Shown here one piece after another: positions 9,810 through 20,276 of a DNA stretch of 64,000 nucleotides (position 1 is the stretch's first letter; each line of letters opens with the position of its first letter). Both the position numbers and the translations under genes were made by a program. Source of the DNA: Trichomonas vaginalis G3 (Eukaryota; Parabasalia; Trichomonadida; Trichomonadidae); assembly GCF_026262505.1 (NCBI RefSeq), contig NC_067207.1, positions 24,396,082-24,460,081 on the forward strand. Reading direction: 5' to 3'. The notes below the pieces were generated by a model, which saw only the letters and a list, made by a program, of their open reading frames with translations, was not told where the DNA came from and did no database searches.

Positions 9810-10526
9810 TTAAGAATGATTTTCCATTGCTTGATCACTTAGAGTAAACAACTTCTTTTGCTCTGTTTCAAGTTGTCCTCGTAATGAAAGTTCGTAGTTC
9901 TTCGCCTTTTGGTATTCGTCAAGCCTTTTTAGGGCTGGAGAATTCGGATCTTGTTCGTAAATTGAAGATATCCTTAGATCAATCTCTTCGTTCTCTATAA
10001 CAAGTTTCTCCTTTAATTTTCGATTTTCTTCACGAAGATTTGCAGTTTTAATGGTTAATTCTTTGATTTGCTCAAAAATATCCATTACTTCGGACTTATT
10101 CCATTTGAATAGTACTTGTGGTTTAACGTGAGTGATTTCTGAAGTTGGTTTCGGTTCAACTTTTGGACGATTTCTCTTTTGAGCTTTTTTATTACCTTTT
10201 TGCTCAAGAGCTATTTGTAGGCATTCATCGTAAGGTTTTGCAAGTTTCCACCATGCACCTTGTCTGTCATTATTATCAATTTTTTCAAATAAAATGGCAG
10301 CAGATCGACGCCCTGATAGAGCACTATTAAATATGGAAAAGCGGTGAGGTCCTGAGTCGATTTGACCATTGATTTCTATTGGAGATTTCTCGACAAATGT
10401 AAATAAGTCTTTCATTCTTACACTGCCATCATTATATTGTGAGCTTTCGCCTAGTACATGCAAAGCTTCAACAATAGCATGTTGCATATTCTTATAAATC
10501 TTTTGTTGTCTATTATCTTCGGTCAT
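9810..10526 (-). CDS. Hypothetical coiled-coil protein
   Basis: 238 residues from the ATG at 10526; an upstream in-frame extension to 10547 has no ATG. The N-terminal half (MTEDNRQQKIYKNMQHAIVE onward) is globular-looking, with the phrase SGRRSAAILFEKIDNNDRQG. The C-terminal third is a coiled coil (EIKELTIKTANLREENRKLK through LRGQLETEQKKLFTLSDQAM). A basic linker with KKAQKRNRPK may be a nuclear signal. No family recognised. Confidence 0.65.
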   Translation of the reverse strand: MTEDNRQQKIYKNMQHAIVEALHVLGESSQYNDGSVRMKDLFTFVEKSPIEINGQIDSGPHRFSIFNSALSGRRSAAILFEKIDNNDRQGAWWKLAKPYDECLQIALEQKGNKKAQKRNRPKVEPKPTSEITHVKPQVLFKWNKSEVMDIFEQIKELTIKTANLREENRKLKEKLVIENEEIDLRISSIYEQDPNSPALKRLDEYQKAKNYELSLRGQLETEQKKLFTLSDQAMENHS

Positions 10527-10836
10527 CAAATTTTTTGATAATCGCAAAAAAAATTTTGAAAATTAGAATTTAAATTGAAATTTCTAGATATTTTTGATCA
10601 TTTTCATGTTTTTTCGAAAAAATTTGGAAAATTCTTGACTATAAAGTTATATTATTATTGAAGTAAATTCGATTATATAACAAATTTCTTTAAAATTTCC
10701 TATTAAAAAATGAAAAATAAATTAATTTACTTCAAAAATCTACGAATAATGGATTACATACTGCAAAATAGATATATTTAAGCTAGAAAAATGAATTAAA
10801 TAGATTCATTATCAGGTAAATTAATCTTAAAAACAA
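10527..10836. other. AT-rich intergenic region
   Basis: Spacer of about 310 bp between two minus-strand genes, made of A/T runs. No feature seen beyond presumed promoter and 3' end. Confidence 0.55.
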
Positions 10837-11814
10837 TTATTTATTAGATTCCCACATAGCTTTCATAGCACAATCATGAACATACAATAATTCAGAGAGC
10901 TTAATAACCTGCTCTCGTAGCTCGGATATTTCTTCGCGAATTTCTCGTAATTCCGCTTGAGAAACAGTATCTTTTGTTTTTTCAGGTTTCGAAGCTGTTT
11001 CTTCAGGAATTTTCTGTTCAATCTTTCTAAGTCTCTCTTCTATACCTTTAAGAGGTGTTGCTGGTATATCCGCTTCAAATGGAACAAATTGAGGCTCATC
11101 CCATTGAAGAGGGCCTGCAGTATGAGCTAACATTGCTCTAAGTTCGCCTTCCGTACCATTTACTAATATATCTATTAAGGCATCGGCGTTAAAATCTTCG
11201 GTTGTATCGATATCAGCACAATCAGCTCCATCTATGTTTTCTAGCATTGGGCAGAGGTATTTCGCAAATTGGGCAACTTTTAATTCCGGATTTTGATTGA
11301 CTAATCCTACATTTATTGAAATTAATTGAGTAAACACTGCAATGTAACGAAGAGATCGAATTTCATTGATATTATTACCAGAGATATCAAGATTTTGTAA
11401 TTTATTTCCTAATTTATCTTGTAAAAATTCGAATGACTCAAATTTGTTATTTGCTAAGTCAATTTCGATAAGAGATTTAGAAGGAGGCTTTGTAATCTCT
11501 CTAATTCTGTTATTTGACGCAATTAAAACTTTTAATGTCGATAACGAACTTAATGGTTCTAAAGATTCGATTGAATTACTACTGCAGTTGAGTTCTATAA
11601 TTGATTGTAGTCCAGAAAGCGGTTTTAAATCAGATATTTTATTATTTGATATATTAAGTGAACGCAATGTTACAAAATTATCTAAATAAGGTAAATCTCT
11701 TATAGAATTTGATGAAACGTCAATTGTTTCCACAGAATCAGTTTCATCAATCTGAGGGAACTGGTTTAGACCTTGATTTGACATCTCAACGTCGTCCGCA
11801 GCATTTCCCCTCAT
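10837..11814 (-). CDS. Leucine-rich-repeat protein (SDS22/CEP97-like) with C-terminal coiled coil
   Basis: 325 residues. At least six SDS22-type leucine-rich repeats occupy about residues 25-165 (SVETIDVSSNSIRDLPYLDN, TLRSLNISNNKISDLKPLSG, TLKVLIASNNRIREI, KLQNLDISGNNINEIRSL). A cap-like segment, an acidic linker and a predicted coiled coil (EERLRKIEQKIPEE, ELREIREEISELREQVIKLS) follow. Similar layouts occur in phosphatase-1 regulators and in centrosomal or ciliary LRR proteins. Which applies here is not decidable from the sequence. An initiator-like TCACATTTTT lies upstream on this strand. The gene is divergent from the gene at 11900, with an 85-bp gap. Confidence 0.8.
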   Translation of the reverse strand: MRGNAADDVEMSNQGLNQFPQIDETDSVETIDVSSNSIRDLPYLDNFVTLRSLNISNNKISDLKPLSGLQSIIELNCSSNSIESLEPLSSLSTLKVLIASNNRIREITKPPSKSLIEIDLANNKFESFEFLQDKLGNKLQNLDISGNNINEIRSLRYIAVFTQLISINVGLVNQNPELKVAQFAKYLCPMLENIDGADCADIDTTEDFNADALIDILVNGTEGELRAMLAHTAGPLQWDEPQFVPFEADIPATPLKGIEERLRKIEQKIPEETASKPEKTKDTVSQAELREIREEISELREQVIKLSELLYVHDCAMKAMWESNK

Positions 11815-11899
11815 TTTTTTTATTGTAAATCCCTAAAAAAACAAAAATGTGACATTAATATGACGATTATTATTGATTCAATTATTTTTTGTTGAAATC

Positions 11900-12397
11900 A
11901 TGAGTAATAATTCTCAAGAAATAGTTTATATTTCGAGCTCTGATTATAGTGATGAAGATGTTTCAGTACCAAAGATAGAAAAGATCGTAAATCAAAGATT
12001 AACAAGTGCAAAAAGACTTCAATTTTTGGTGAAAAGACAAAATTGTCCTGAAACATGGGAATTAGCTTCATCACTGACTAATGAAAGCAAGCACATTCGT
12101 GAATATCTGAATTCTATACCAGCGCTTAAAAAAAATGTAGATACACAAACAGAAAATGCTACAGTGGTCTCTTCTGAAGAAATTCTAATACCTATTAATG
12201 ATATCGATATTTCAAGCACAAATGATACACCAACTTCAATTTATCAAGTTTCACAAGGAAATGTTTACTATAAAACAGAAAATGGAACACAAAAATCACT
12301 TTCCATACAACTGTTTACCGATAGGTATCCTTCTTTACTTGCAGATTTCTTTTACACAAGATATAAAGATGCAGCCCTTAGAAACGGACCAAGATAA
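11900..12397 (+). CDS. Hypothetical acidic protein
   Basis: 165 residues from the ATG at 11900, which follows the initiator-like TCAATTATTTTTTG at 11878; the in-frame upstream codons lack ATG. The N-terminus is serine/acidic (SSSDYSDEDVSVPKIEK). The middle has a short segment, KRLQFLVKRQNCPETWE, that resembles the core of a chromodomain-like fold but is too short to call. The rest is polar. Function unknown. Confidence 0.6.
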   Translation: MSNNSQEIVYISSSDYSDEDVSVPKIEKIVNQRLTSAKRLQFLVKRQNCPETWELASSLTNESKHIREYLNSIPALKKNVDTQTENATVVSSEEILIPINDIDISSTNDTPTSIYQVSQGNVYYKTENGTQKSLSIQLFTDRYPSLLADFFYTRYKDAALRNGPR

Positions 12398-12740
12398 TCC
12401 AAATTACATTGCCACCATCAAAAGAAATGTATTTCCTGATTCAATTTCAAAAATTAATAAGAAATTTTTATTATTTTAAATTAATTTCAATAAGTTAAGA
12501 ACCAATCTATTTTATCGAATGCAAGTTCATTTCAAATACGTTGGATCAGCTAATTTTTAAAATTGATATTATTTTTAAAATTGTTTGTTATCTTCTTTAA
12601 ATTACAGAATAAATCTTTATACTAGTGTCTATTACCTGGTGTTTTTGAGATTGAAAGATAAATTAAGATTTTTATAAAAAAATATTAAAATTTTGATAAA
12701 AAATTTCAAGATTAGAACAATAATGTATTTACTTTCATGA
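12398..12740. other. AT-rich spacer between convergent genes
   Basis: Convergent 3' ends with A/T runs. No other feature seen. Confidence 0.55.
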
Positions 12741-13478
12741 TTAATTGCATTCATTGCGGTCAAATAATGGAACTTTTTGACCATGTAGAATTAAACAATT
12801 TTGTGCAAGATCGATAAGTGCTCTATTCTTCTTTAACCAATCAATACCAAGAATAGCGTGGTCTAAAGTGTCATCTAAAACTACAAACCTATTTGTCCAA
12901 ACTTCGTTGCCAACTTTAACGTTTAAGCCATGAATAACACCCTTAGATGTTTGCATACCAACACCTTTAGTAAGAGTTCGATATCTTGCATCAATAAGGT
13001 ATTTAACGTTACATTTCTTTGCTAAAGCATGAGGAATGATTGAGGACTGAGCACCAGTATCAATAAGAGCAACTACTTCAACTCCATTGATTGAACACTT
13101 AATAAATGGACTAGAATAAACTATGAAATTTTCTGGATTGTTTTCGTAGGCATATTGGAGGTTATGATCGATATTTTCTTGTCTGATTTGAGCTTCTATC
13201 CTCTTTTGTTCTTCGGCATCGAACATCATATCAATAAATTGATCTTTTTCTTGTCCAATTTTTGCATCAAAGTAAACAATATTAGATAAATCTAAAGTTG
13301 AAATTACAGTGGATGCAGGTAATTCCTTGTCATCTAAAAGAATTGAAATGTCAGCAGGATCATAATTGTATTTTGTGGCAATGCAACAAATTAATTCTTC
13401 TATTGTTGAATTATCATTTACTTCGAATGGCTCTGGCTCATTGTCCATAATCTTTACAAAGATTATAAGATCAGACAT
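12741..13478 (-). CDS. DDI1-like: DDI1-type ubiquitin receptor/aspartic protease
   Basis: 245 residues. Residues ~1-72 look like a divergent ubiquitin-like domain (EPFEVNDNSTIEELICCIAT). A helical linker follows (RIEAQIRQENIDHNLQYAYE). The retroviral-type aspartic protease fold spans about 115-240, with catalytic ALIDTGAQSSIIPHALAKKC and the family strand HAILGIDWLKKNRALIDLAQ. DDI1 is a cellular dimeric protease and proteasome shuttle that handles heavily ubiquitinated proteins. The long DDI1-type elements outside the catalytic loop and the UBL show that this is a host gene and not a retroelement. No UBA domain is seen at the C-terminus, which is common in protist forms. Confidence 0.9.
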   Translation of the reverse strand: MSDLIIFVKIMDNEPEPFEVNDNSTIEELICCIATKYNYDPADISILLDDKELPASTVISTLDLSNIVYFDAKIGQEKDQFIDMMFDAEEQKRIEAQIRQENIDHNLQYAYENNPENFIVYSSPFIKCSINGVEVVALIDTGAQSSIIPHALAKKCNVKYLIDARYRTLTKGVGMQTSKGVIHGLNVKVGNEVWTNRFVVLDDTLDHAILGIDWLKKNRALIDLAQNCLILHGQKVPLFDRNECN

Positions 13479-14464
13479 GCGATTTTAAAAATGTTTCTTT
13501 CTGACAAAATATTTGTTCGGCTAATTAAACTGTCACGTTTCCTTACAAAAATTTTCTCTAAAAATTTTGATCATGATAAGTCGTTTCCCAAGTTGTCAAC
13601 TCTTTTGAACATCACTAGATCAGATATGAGTTTTTATTAAATCGAAATTGATTTCGGAAAAGTTTTCGTAAAAAAAAATATTGTAAATGTTGAATGAAAT
13701 ATATATAATTGCGAAAAATATGGTCTTTGAATATTAGGATTGCAGTATATATTTCAGTTCTATCAATATTAGGCATCAAAAAATTTATAAGATATTTCAT
13801 TGAGTTCATCTTAATATCAAGGAATTATACTACTATGCATTCATATATGGCAGAATATAATAATAAAGAATAATGCGAATTTGTGAAGGCAAATAGCTGA
13901 GGTCAATTATCAAGTTTTTATCATGAATGCAACCACACTTCACAATTCTGCAAATAGAGAATAATTTAGAAACAGCAGAATTACTTTCACCACATAAATG
14001 CAGATATAAGTACAAAAGATACTAATGAATAAACCTCATTATCACGATGCAGATGGAAATTGCAGAATGACTTAAGCATGGGGATAATGTCAATTCAAAA
14101 ATAAAAATGATGATACTCCTATTGATATTATTTCGGTGGGGAATGGAAGAAAATAATTATCAAAGAAATCTGGAACAATATCCCTATTGTTTGCTACCAA
14201 TTTTCACTCCAAAGGTACAATAGGATTGTTAATATATTAATGCAACATTATACTGTAATGGAAAATATTAAAAAACAGTAAGGATGCACTCTTCTTTAAG
14301 GTGCCACATGAGATAATTGTAATGAAATTGAGGAAATATTTTATTTTTATGATGAAGATATCAATGAAAATAGAAACATTGATTGACCTCCTTTGAACAG
14401 TTAGAGGTCTACAAATTGCCCGAATATCAATTTATATGTTATAAATGTATATTATCCTTTTCAT
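13479..14464. other. Intergenic region, AT-rich
   Basis: Nearly 1 kb without a convincing gene. Two short open frames on the minus strand (13615-13809, 13833-14015) have no family features. The right end may include the decayed 5' part of the ankyrin pseudogene that follows. Confidence 0.5.
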
Positions 14465-14830
14465 TTTGCAGCTCGAAAGAGAACAGAAACTGCTAGAATT
14501 CTCATTTTAAATAAAACTCATGTTAATGCAAAGAATGATCTCGAAAGAACTCCTCTTCAAATTGCAGGAGGAAATAATAAAGAAAAAATCGTGTAATATC
14601 ATTATTGAAATTATAAATCCAATAGATGGTTATGGATTAAATACTCTTCAGTGTTATATCAAATGGAGTTGATGTTATCTAAGTTAATACTCTTCATATT
14701 GCAATCGAATATAATTTATTATGGGACATATATTTTTGCGGCTACAGATAATGTCGATAAATTGAAAGATGTTTGCGATTTAGTATTTATCATTAAAAAT
14801 CAACTATAAAATGTGAAGTATTAAAAAAAC
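14465..14830 (+). pseudogene. Decayed ankyrin-repeat gene fragment
   Basis: On the plus strand a 44-codon stretch from 14469 reads as a degenerate ankyrin repeat: ARKRTETARILILNKTHVNA, then NDLERTPLQIAGGNNKEKIV. It ends at a TAA near 14600. About 80 bp later another ankyrin-like phrase (VNTLHIAIEYN) follows an in-frame stop. Trichomonad genomes carry hundreds of ankyrin-repeat genes whose units read TAEILISHGANINAKD..G.TALHYA, which this resembles. No start codon and at least two stops are visible, so it is a relic. Its original length is unknown. Confidence 0.6.
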
Positions 14831-15777
14831 AGAATATAATATCAAAGTTCTTTGCATCATTATCAATGCTATTACAAACAATTTATTTAACAACATCTTA
14901 TAATCAACTACATGACATCAAAATAATTAAATTAATCCACTCATACTCATTCGATTTGTTTTCATGATTTTAAACGAATAGTTCCATAAAACCTGGGTAA
15001 TTTATTCAGATGACTATTAAAAAATTCTTAAATATATTCTTCAATTGATTAGAGAATCATACACCGAGCATTTCTTATGAAATATGCTCGCTCAAGAATG
15101 ACAGTGTAGAATCACCACTTTATTTGATAGTTACAAAACACTATTCGTAGTTTAAAAATTCTATTTGATGTTATATTAATTGATCCCTTCTGCGATTCTC
15201 AAAGTAACCTAACATATCAACCAATATCACTCAAACACTCAACAATCGAACGATGAAATTCAGTTGCTTGATAAAATGATTCATTATATTTTTCAAGTTA
15301 ATATTTAATATTCATTGATATATTTCTTTCTCCAATTGCAATTTAACTCATAAGAAAACGAAATGAATATATTGCAAGACCCATTCGCCATTAAAAATCA
15401 ACAACAATATTGTAAAAATATAAATTCTTTTGCCAACCAATACTATTTATCATGATTTTAAATTGAATGCGTTGCAAATGATTCAGACTTATGCACAATC
15501 TTTCTGATGGTAATTTAAAGTTGTATTTAAAAGATATATTTGAATTTTAGATTATAGAGAATTTTAGAAATATTTATGCAAAAACAACGAATGATAAAAG
15601 TTGGTTTGATATATTATGCAAGCCAAATGTATAAATTGCTTATGTGAATTTCTCATTTATCAATTTTATATAGTAGAACATCATTGACACCAAAAATAGA
15701 ATAACATATTAGAATAGATATATTTTATTTAAACAAAAGTTCATAATAATATTCGAGTCTAGAAATCAGGGTAATTT
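14831..15777. other. Intergenic region, AT-rich
   Basis: No coding potential or RNA gene seen. Possibly further decayed sequence downstream of the ankyrin relic. Confidence 0.5.
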
Positions 15778-16110
15778 CTAATTAAGTTTGGAAATTTTTC
15801 CCTTAATAATATCAATATTATCACCAATGTAACTGTCTAATGCCTGTAACTTGGATTCACCCTTTAAAAATTTCAATGATGGAATTGCGTCAACTCCGAA
15901 GTAGACTTTGATTTCTGGATTGTCATCAATGTCAATTTTGATGAATCTAGTATTTGGAGTGTCTTCAGCTAAAGCTGGTAATTTTCTGCTTAATCTTTTG
16001 CAAGTACTGCACCAAGCTGCGTTTAAATCAAGAATACTCAATCCTGAGTAACCAGTAATAAGATCATTAAGTTCTTGGATAGATCCATTGAAGGTAATGA
16101 CTTCGGCCAT
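15778..16110 (-). CDS. TRX-like: Thioredoxin with WCSTC active site
   Basis: 110 residues, the usual size of a cytosolic thioredoxin. The redox motif is W33-C34-S35-T36-C37 (AAWCSTCKRL) instead of the standard WCGPC. The buried DIDDNPEI strand, the cis-proline loop (VDAIPSLKF) and the following strand are present. Thioredoxins reduce disulfides in peroxiredoxins and other partners, using electrons from thioredoxin reductase. In microaerophilic trichomonads this is a main antioxidant system. The Ser-Thr pair between the cysteines should alter redox potential or partner choice (inference). The start is the ATG at 16110; the upstream frame lacks ATG. Confidence 0.88.
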   Translation of the reverse strand: MAEVITFNGSIQELNDLITGYSGLSILDLNAAWCSTCKRLSRKLPALAEDTPNTRFIKIDIDDNPEIKVYFGVDAIPSLKFLKGESKLQALDSYIGDNIDIIKGKISKLN

Positions 16111-16856
16111 CTTTGTAAAATTATGATTTGACCAAAATTTTCCTTGTTCTATCAAAATTTCCCAAATCAGAAAATTTTTTATGTTTCAATTCAAATATTT
16201 TACAGTTATTAATTGAACCTTAACAAAATTATTTACACTTATCTACTATTGTTAGGCCAGACCAATAAAATCATAGCGATCATTCAAAAGTAAAATTGAG
16301 AGCAATCTATTCAAAATAATCAAATCACATTTAAATTTTTGAATCATTACTTTGGTTCAGCAATACAGCAAGCTGTTACATAAAATAATAAATATTCCCT
16401 AAAAACATCAAGTTTTACTTCAAACATATAAAAAGTGACTTTTTCGATGCGTAAATATAAGGGTACCTACACTAGACGATAACAGCAAAACGGGAATTAT
16501 ATGAAAACAATAAATTATGATTATATTCCAATTGATAAATTTGATTGAATGTTAAAAATTTTCTCACTGACCAAATTGACCTTTATCTCTATATTGAAAA
16601 ATGCAATGTAATAAAAATCTTATATATAATGGTCATCATTTTTGTGAAAGTTGATATGCTTATCTGAAATTGATGAACAAGATGCAGAATCTTAATTTCT
16701 ATTCTATATTTTAATCACTAAAGCTGAAATAATATGCATTCATAGCGCTACATTGAATCTGTTATTTTGAATAAAATTTTTCTTATTTTATTGTTCTCGA
16801 TTCTATTATAGTGAGATCTTATTTTGAAATAACGATGGGAAAAATAACATAGGAAT
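16111..16856. other. AT-rich intergenic region
   Basis: About 750 bp between minus-strand genes. No gene, repeat or RNA seen. Confidence 0.55.
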
Positions 16857-17384
16857 TTACTCTTTCTTCATAATATGAACAAAATAGATTGATGACAAGA
16901 TAAAAATACAGGAAATTGCAGTAATGCAAACGTCAAACATTACATATAAAGGTATGTTTTGAAAAATCATCATTGTCCCTAAAATTATCATGCAAACGAT
17001 TGAAAGATTTACAGGATTTGTTCTAACGAATGTAGATTTAATCCATTCTTGTAAGCATTGAATCATAATTTGAGATTTTGAAAGGACTCTCTTTATTTCT
17101 GCTTCGTTGAGATCTGCTTCATTGTAGTTCATATTCATCAGTATTTTGTATATTTTAAGGGATCTAATGCAGTATACAATCCCAACAATACTGATTAAAA
17201 AGATCAGGGAACCGATAGCTTCGTTAATGCAAGATTTCCATAATAAAATTGTTAAAAAAGCTTCGAAAATGATTGAGAAAATGAGCAGATAAACTGATCT
17301 TGAACCAAAGATGTCCAAGTACCAGACAAAAGCTTTCTTGTTTTTCTCTAAAAACATATCAGACCATTCTTTATCTACTTCCAT
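16857..17384 (-). CDS. Multi-pass membrane protein, unknown (two hydrophobic hairpins)
   Basis: 175 residues. Two pairs of hydrophobic segments are visible: about residues 30-70 (SVYLLIFSIIFEAFLTILLW plus AIGSLIFLISIVGIVYCI) and 125-170 (LSIVCMIILGTMMIFQNIPL plus ITAISCIFILSSIYFVHI). A charged helix-like middle separates them, and the tail is basic (IMKKE). Two hairpins around a soluble loop recall reticulon- or ARL6IP1-like ER-shaping proteins, but no diagnostic motif is seen, so I leave it unnamed. The start is an ATG at the expected place. Confidence 0.65.
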   Translation of the reverse strand: MEVDKEWSDMFLEKNKKAFVWYLDIFGSRSVYLLIFSIIFEAFLTILLWKSCINEAIGSLIFLISIVGIVYCIRSLKIYKILMNMNYNEADLNEAEIKRVLSKSQIMIQCLQEWIKSTFVRTNPVNLSIVCMIILGTMMIFQNIPLYVMFDVCITAISCIFILSSIYFVHIMKKE

Positions 17385-18210
17385 TCAAATAATGTCATTT
17401 CAGATCAAATTGAATTGAAACGACAAAAAATCGATAATTTATGAAAATAATCTTTTATTACACTAATTAAGCTAATTTAGAATTTCTTTCAAATTTTAAT
17501 AGCTCTCAAAAAATAAAGTATCGTTTGATCCATCCATTCAATTTTATATTTCATCTGACATGAGACAAAAAAGAATATTCTATATTTCATATTGAACTTT
17601 TTTAAAGCACGAATAAAGAATTTATAATTTCAATTCAGAAAATGTGAGTTTGGAAAGATTCTGAATTCTTCAAGAGGTATCCACCGTATATAGAAATGAC
17701 CAACCTAAATTGAAACATGCATAATCCATCATAGTTTTGAATTTCTTCATGTTTCTTTTAGAATGTCAAATTAAAAAGCTGTTAAGAAGAAACGATTGAC
17801 CTCCTTTGAATCATCAAAGACAATATAACTCTTTAATTCACCTAAAATCATCTTTGTGCTTTTCAATTTTTGATTTGACTTTAAATCATGATCAAATAAT
17901 CCATAAAAGACTTCCATAATATTGACCAAAATTTTCTCCCTTATGCAGTGTTGATTTGTCATAATGCAGTTGACAAGTCAAGAAAATCGACTTAGATTCC
18001 TTTTTGAAATATCATGAAATCTATTTTGCAGTGTACTCTATTCCACATCATGAATATGAACCATATATATTAATTATCACATAAGTGGAGTTCTATAAAC
18101 TCATTCCTTGCTATAAAACTTGATTAACTTTTCAAAAGTTGAAGAATTCAAACAAGAGTATTATAAAGCGAGTTTCACCAACATATAGACAAAAGGTGGT
18201 AATCTTTCAC
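17385..18210. other. AT-rich intergenic region
   Basis: Divergent spacer. A 63-codon minus-strand frame at 17771-17962 begins with ATG and contains VFDDSKEVNRFF. Similar codons (SKEVNQ) recur at about 14380-14400 on the minus strand next to the ankyrin relic, so both may be remnants of one family. The evidence is too thin to call a gene. Confidence 0.5.
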
Positions 18211-19338
18211 ATGACATTACTGCTAATTTTATGCATATTGCAGCAGAATTTTATTCCAACTGGCTCGAATATTTTTGGAAGAGAATATTATTGGACTTTT
18301 CCTCTTGATCTGGAAAAGTTTAATAATGAACAATATAAATTATCATATTTTAATGACACTGGCGAATGCGATCTTTGCAATTTTACAGTTAGAAACGAAA
18401 AAAATAATTCATCTCCTCGCGATTTATTATTAGCAGCCACAAGATACAAATTAGAAAATATACACTTCCTAGTACGTTCATTACGCCATACAGGATCAAA
18501 ATGTACCGTGGCTTATTTATTAGATACAATTGCCTACCACAGAATCACTGCAAAAGATAGATTTTACTTAGAAAAATGTGGTGTACAGCTAATAAACATG
18601 GGTGATGCTGAATATACAAATAAAACAGACGTTTGGTCAAGCATGTATTTGTGGATGGAGTATGTTATCTATTCCAATCCGCATAAATTCGATCGAATAC
18701 TTAAGGTAGACATGTATGATGTTATATTCCAAGGCGATCCATTTGATAAATCGATAAAACCAGATACTTTTTATATGATCTCTGAGGCAGGACCAATTGG
18801 AAAACATTCAATGTCAAAAGAATTTATTGCACAAGTTGATGATATTATTCCCCACCCAAGTAAATACCTTGAAGGCAAATATTTCCTTTCATCTGGAGTG
18901 GCTTTCGGCACAGAAGACGTTTTCCTGAAATCACTGAACGCGTTCTTTACATTATGGAAATGGTCCCGTGGATGGGATGACCAATCTGTATTTAACGCTG
19001 CTATTTATTCTGGTATATTCGATTATTACAAAATAAAGACAGAAACACTAAGAAAATCGGAATATGTATATCATATGTGGTATACTCAAACACCAATTCA
19101 TCGTCTTGGAAATGTGACTTCAAAATTTGATCGATCTTATGCTCATATTATTCATAACAGCTACCTTTCGGGCATACTTCTCTATGAAAGTGAAATTTAT
19201 TGTCCAAAAGACGACCCAGAGCTTCGCTATTTTTATACAAAAGATAGATTTTTGTGCAAAACTGAAGACTTTATGCTTACATGCATTGACCATAACTATA
19301 ACGAAGATGGCACATTGATTGAACTTAATTTCGGGTGA
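18211..19338 (+). CDS. GT-A type glycosyltransferase-like type II membrane protein
   Basis: 375 residues from the ATG at 18211; the frame extends upstream without ATG. A short N-terminal hydrophobic anchor (MTLLLILCILQQNFIP) is followed by a lumenal domain with several N-glycosylation sequons. The key block is FDRILKVDMYDVIFQGDPF, where D167-M-Y-D170 occupies the DxD-like metal/nucleotide-sugar position of GT-A folds. A later block, GKYFLSSGVAFGTEDVF, and the WDDQSVFN motif match the acceptor side of these enzymes. Such proteins form a family in trichomonads and probably build surface glycans. Substrate unknown. Confidence 0.65.
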   Translation: MTLLLILCILQQNFIPTGSNIFGREYYWTFPLDLEKFNNEQYKLSYFNDTGECDLCNFTVRNEKNNSSPRDLLLAATRYKLENIHFLVRSLRHTGSKCTVAYLLDTIAYHRITAKDRFYLEKCGVQLINMGDAEYTNKTDVWSSMYLWMEYVIYSNPHKFDRILKVDMYDVIFQGDPFDKSIKPDTFYMISEAGPIGKHSMSKEFIAQVDDIIPHPSKYLEGKYFLSSGVAFGTEDVFLKSLNAFFTLWKWSRGWDDQSVFNAAIYSGIFDYYKIKTETLRKSEYVYHMWYTQTPIHRLGNVTSKFDRSYAHIIHNSYLSGILLYESEIYCPKDDPELRYFYTKDRFLCKTEDFMLTCIDHNYNEDGTLIELNFG

Positions 19339-19724
19339 ATTTGTGTTTAAAAAATTTAATGGAGAATATTAATAGAGTATATATAGAGATTATTTGTTAT
19401 ATGTAAAAATTTTGTTTTGTTTATATTTTGATATTAATTGATCAATTATTTTCCTGATATTTATATAAAGTGAAATTCAATGAGAAATATAATGACTCTG
19501 ACTCTAACTCCATATGAAATCTATAATACATTGTTATTGTTTGACGATTGGAGAATATCAAATTTTAATATTTCAGATTTTATTCAAATATTTCAGATAA
19601 AACCTGCTTTGATTTACATATCTTAGCTCAAATAGTAGTAGATAAATGAGATCTACAATAGAAACAAGTTTCAATAATCGTAAAAAAATACATGGAAATA
19701 TGTTTAATTAAATAACAAAATATA
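19339..19724. other. AT-rich spacer between convergent genes
   Basis: Convergent 3' ends. Nothing further seen. Confidence 0.55.
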
Positions 19725-20276
19725 TTAATAAACAGACTTAGCAATTTGAATCTGAGCTTCTTGCAAACGCACTATAGTTTCTAAAAGAGGAACCAATGAT
19801 TGACGCTGTTTTGATTGACATTGTTTAGATATTTGATCTGAGATTTGAGTTATGTTTTCTGAGTTTGTAACATAGCGTTTCGCCGATTGCTTCAAGTGCT
19901 TTTTCTTAGTTAATAATTTTGTAACAAGTAAATTAGAATTCATTTGAAAATATAGAGCAACTTTGTCTTTAACTTCTTGTTCTAACTGATGTTGAACGCC
20001 TTCAATATTTTGCTGGTTTTTAATACGATGCACTTCTATTTCTTGAATTAGTTGAGATGCAGCAGTTATCTGTGATTTAAATTGTTTGTCGTATCCGGAA
20101 AGCTTTTGCGAAGTTAGAATAAAGTTATCATCGCATAGGTTGATCCTCCTTTCCAAGCTCTCAATTCGAGTTGGAATATCCTTTTTGCGCATGGGGGATA
20201 GAACATCTCCAAGCAAGCTTATTGATGGAGGAAGACTCAGAGTACTTGCTGATTTCGCTACCCCTAAGACACGCAT
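19725..20276 (-). CDS. Hypothetical coiled-coil protein
   Basis: 183 residues from the ATG at 20276 (MRVLGVAKSASTLSLPPSIS); the longer frame to 20303 begins at a TTG. After a short proline/serine-rich start the protein is helical and coiled-coil throughout (IESLERRINLCDDNFILTSQ, IQEIEVHRIKNQQNIEGVQH, LEQEVKDKVALYFQM). The layout, a disordered head plus one long rod, resembles small microtubule-associated rod proteins such as SF-assemblin/beta-giardin relatives, common in flagellate rootlets. I see no diagnostic motif and treat that as a suggestion only. Confidence 0.65.
   Translation of the reverse strand: MRVLGVAKSASTLSLPPSISLLGDVLSPMRKKDIPTRIESLERRINLCDDNFILTSQKLSGYDKQFKSQITAASQLIQEIEVHRIKNQQNIEGVQHQLEQEVKDKVALYFQMNSNLLVTKLLTKKKHLKQSAKRYVTNSENITQISDQISKQCQSKQRQSLVPLLETIVRLQEAQIQIAKSVY

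Noticed and set aside
12741-13478. Retroviral-type aspartic protease motif (DTGAQ)
   Set aside because: The ubiquitin-like start and the DDI1-specific flanking blocks show a cellular DDI1 gene. There are no reverse transcriptase, integrase or LTR features nearby.
17771-17962. 63-codon frame as a small gene
   Set aside because: A possible relic of the same family as sequence near 14380, but too short and isolated to support a gene.
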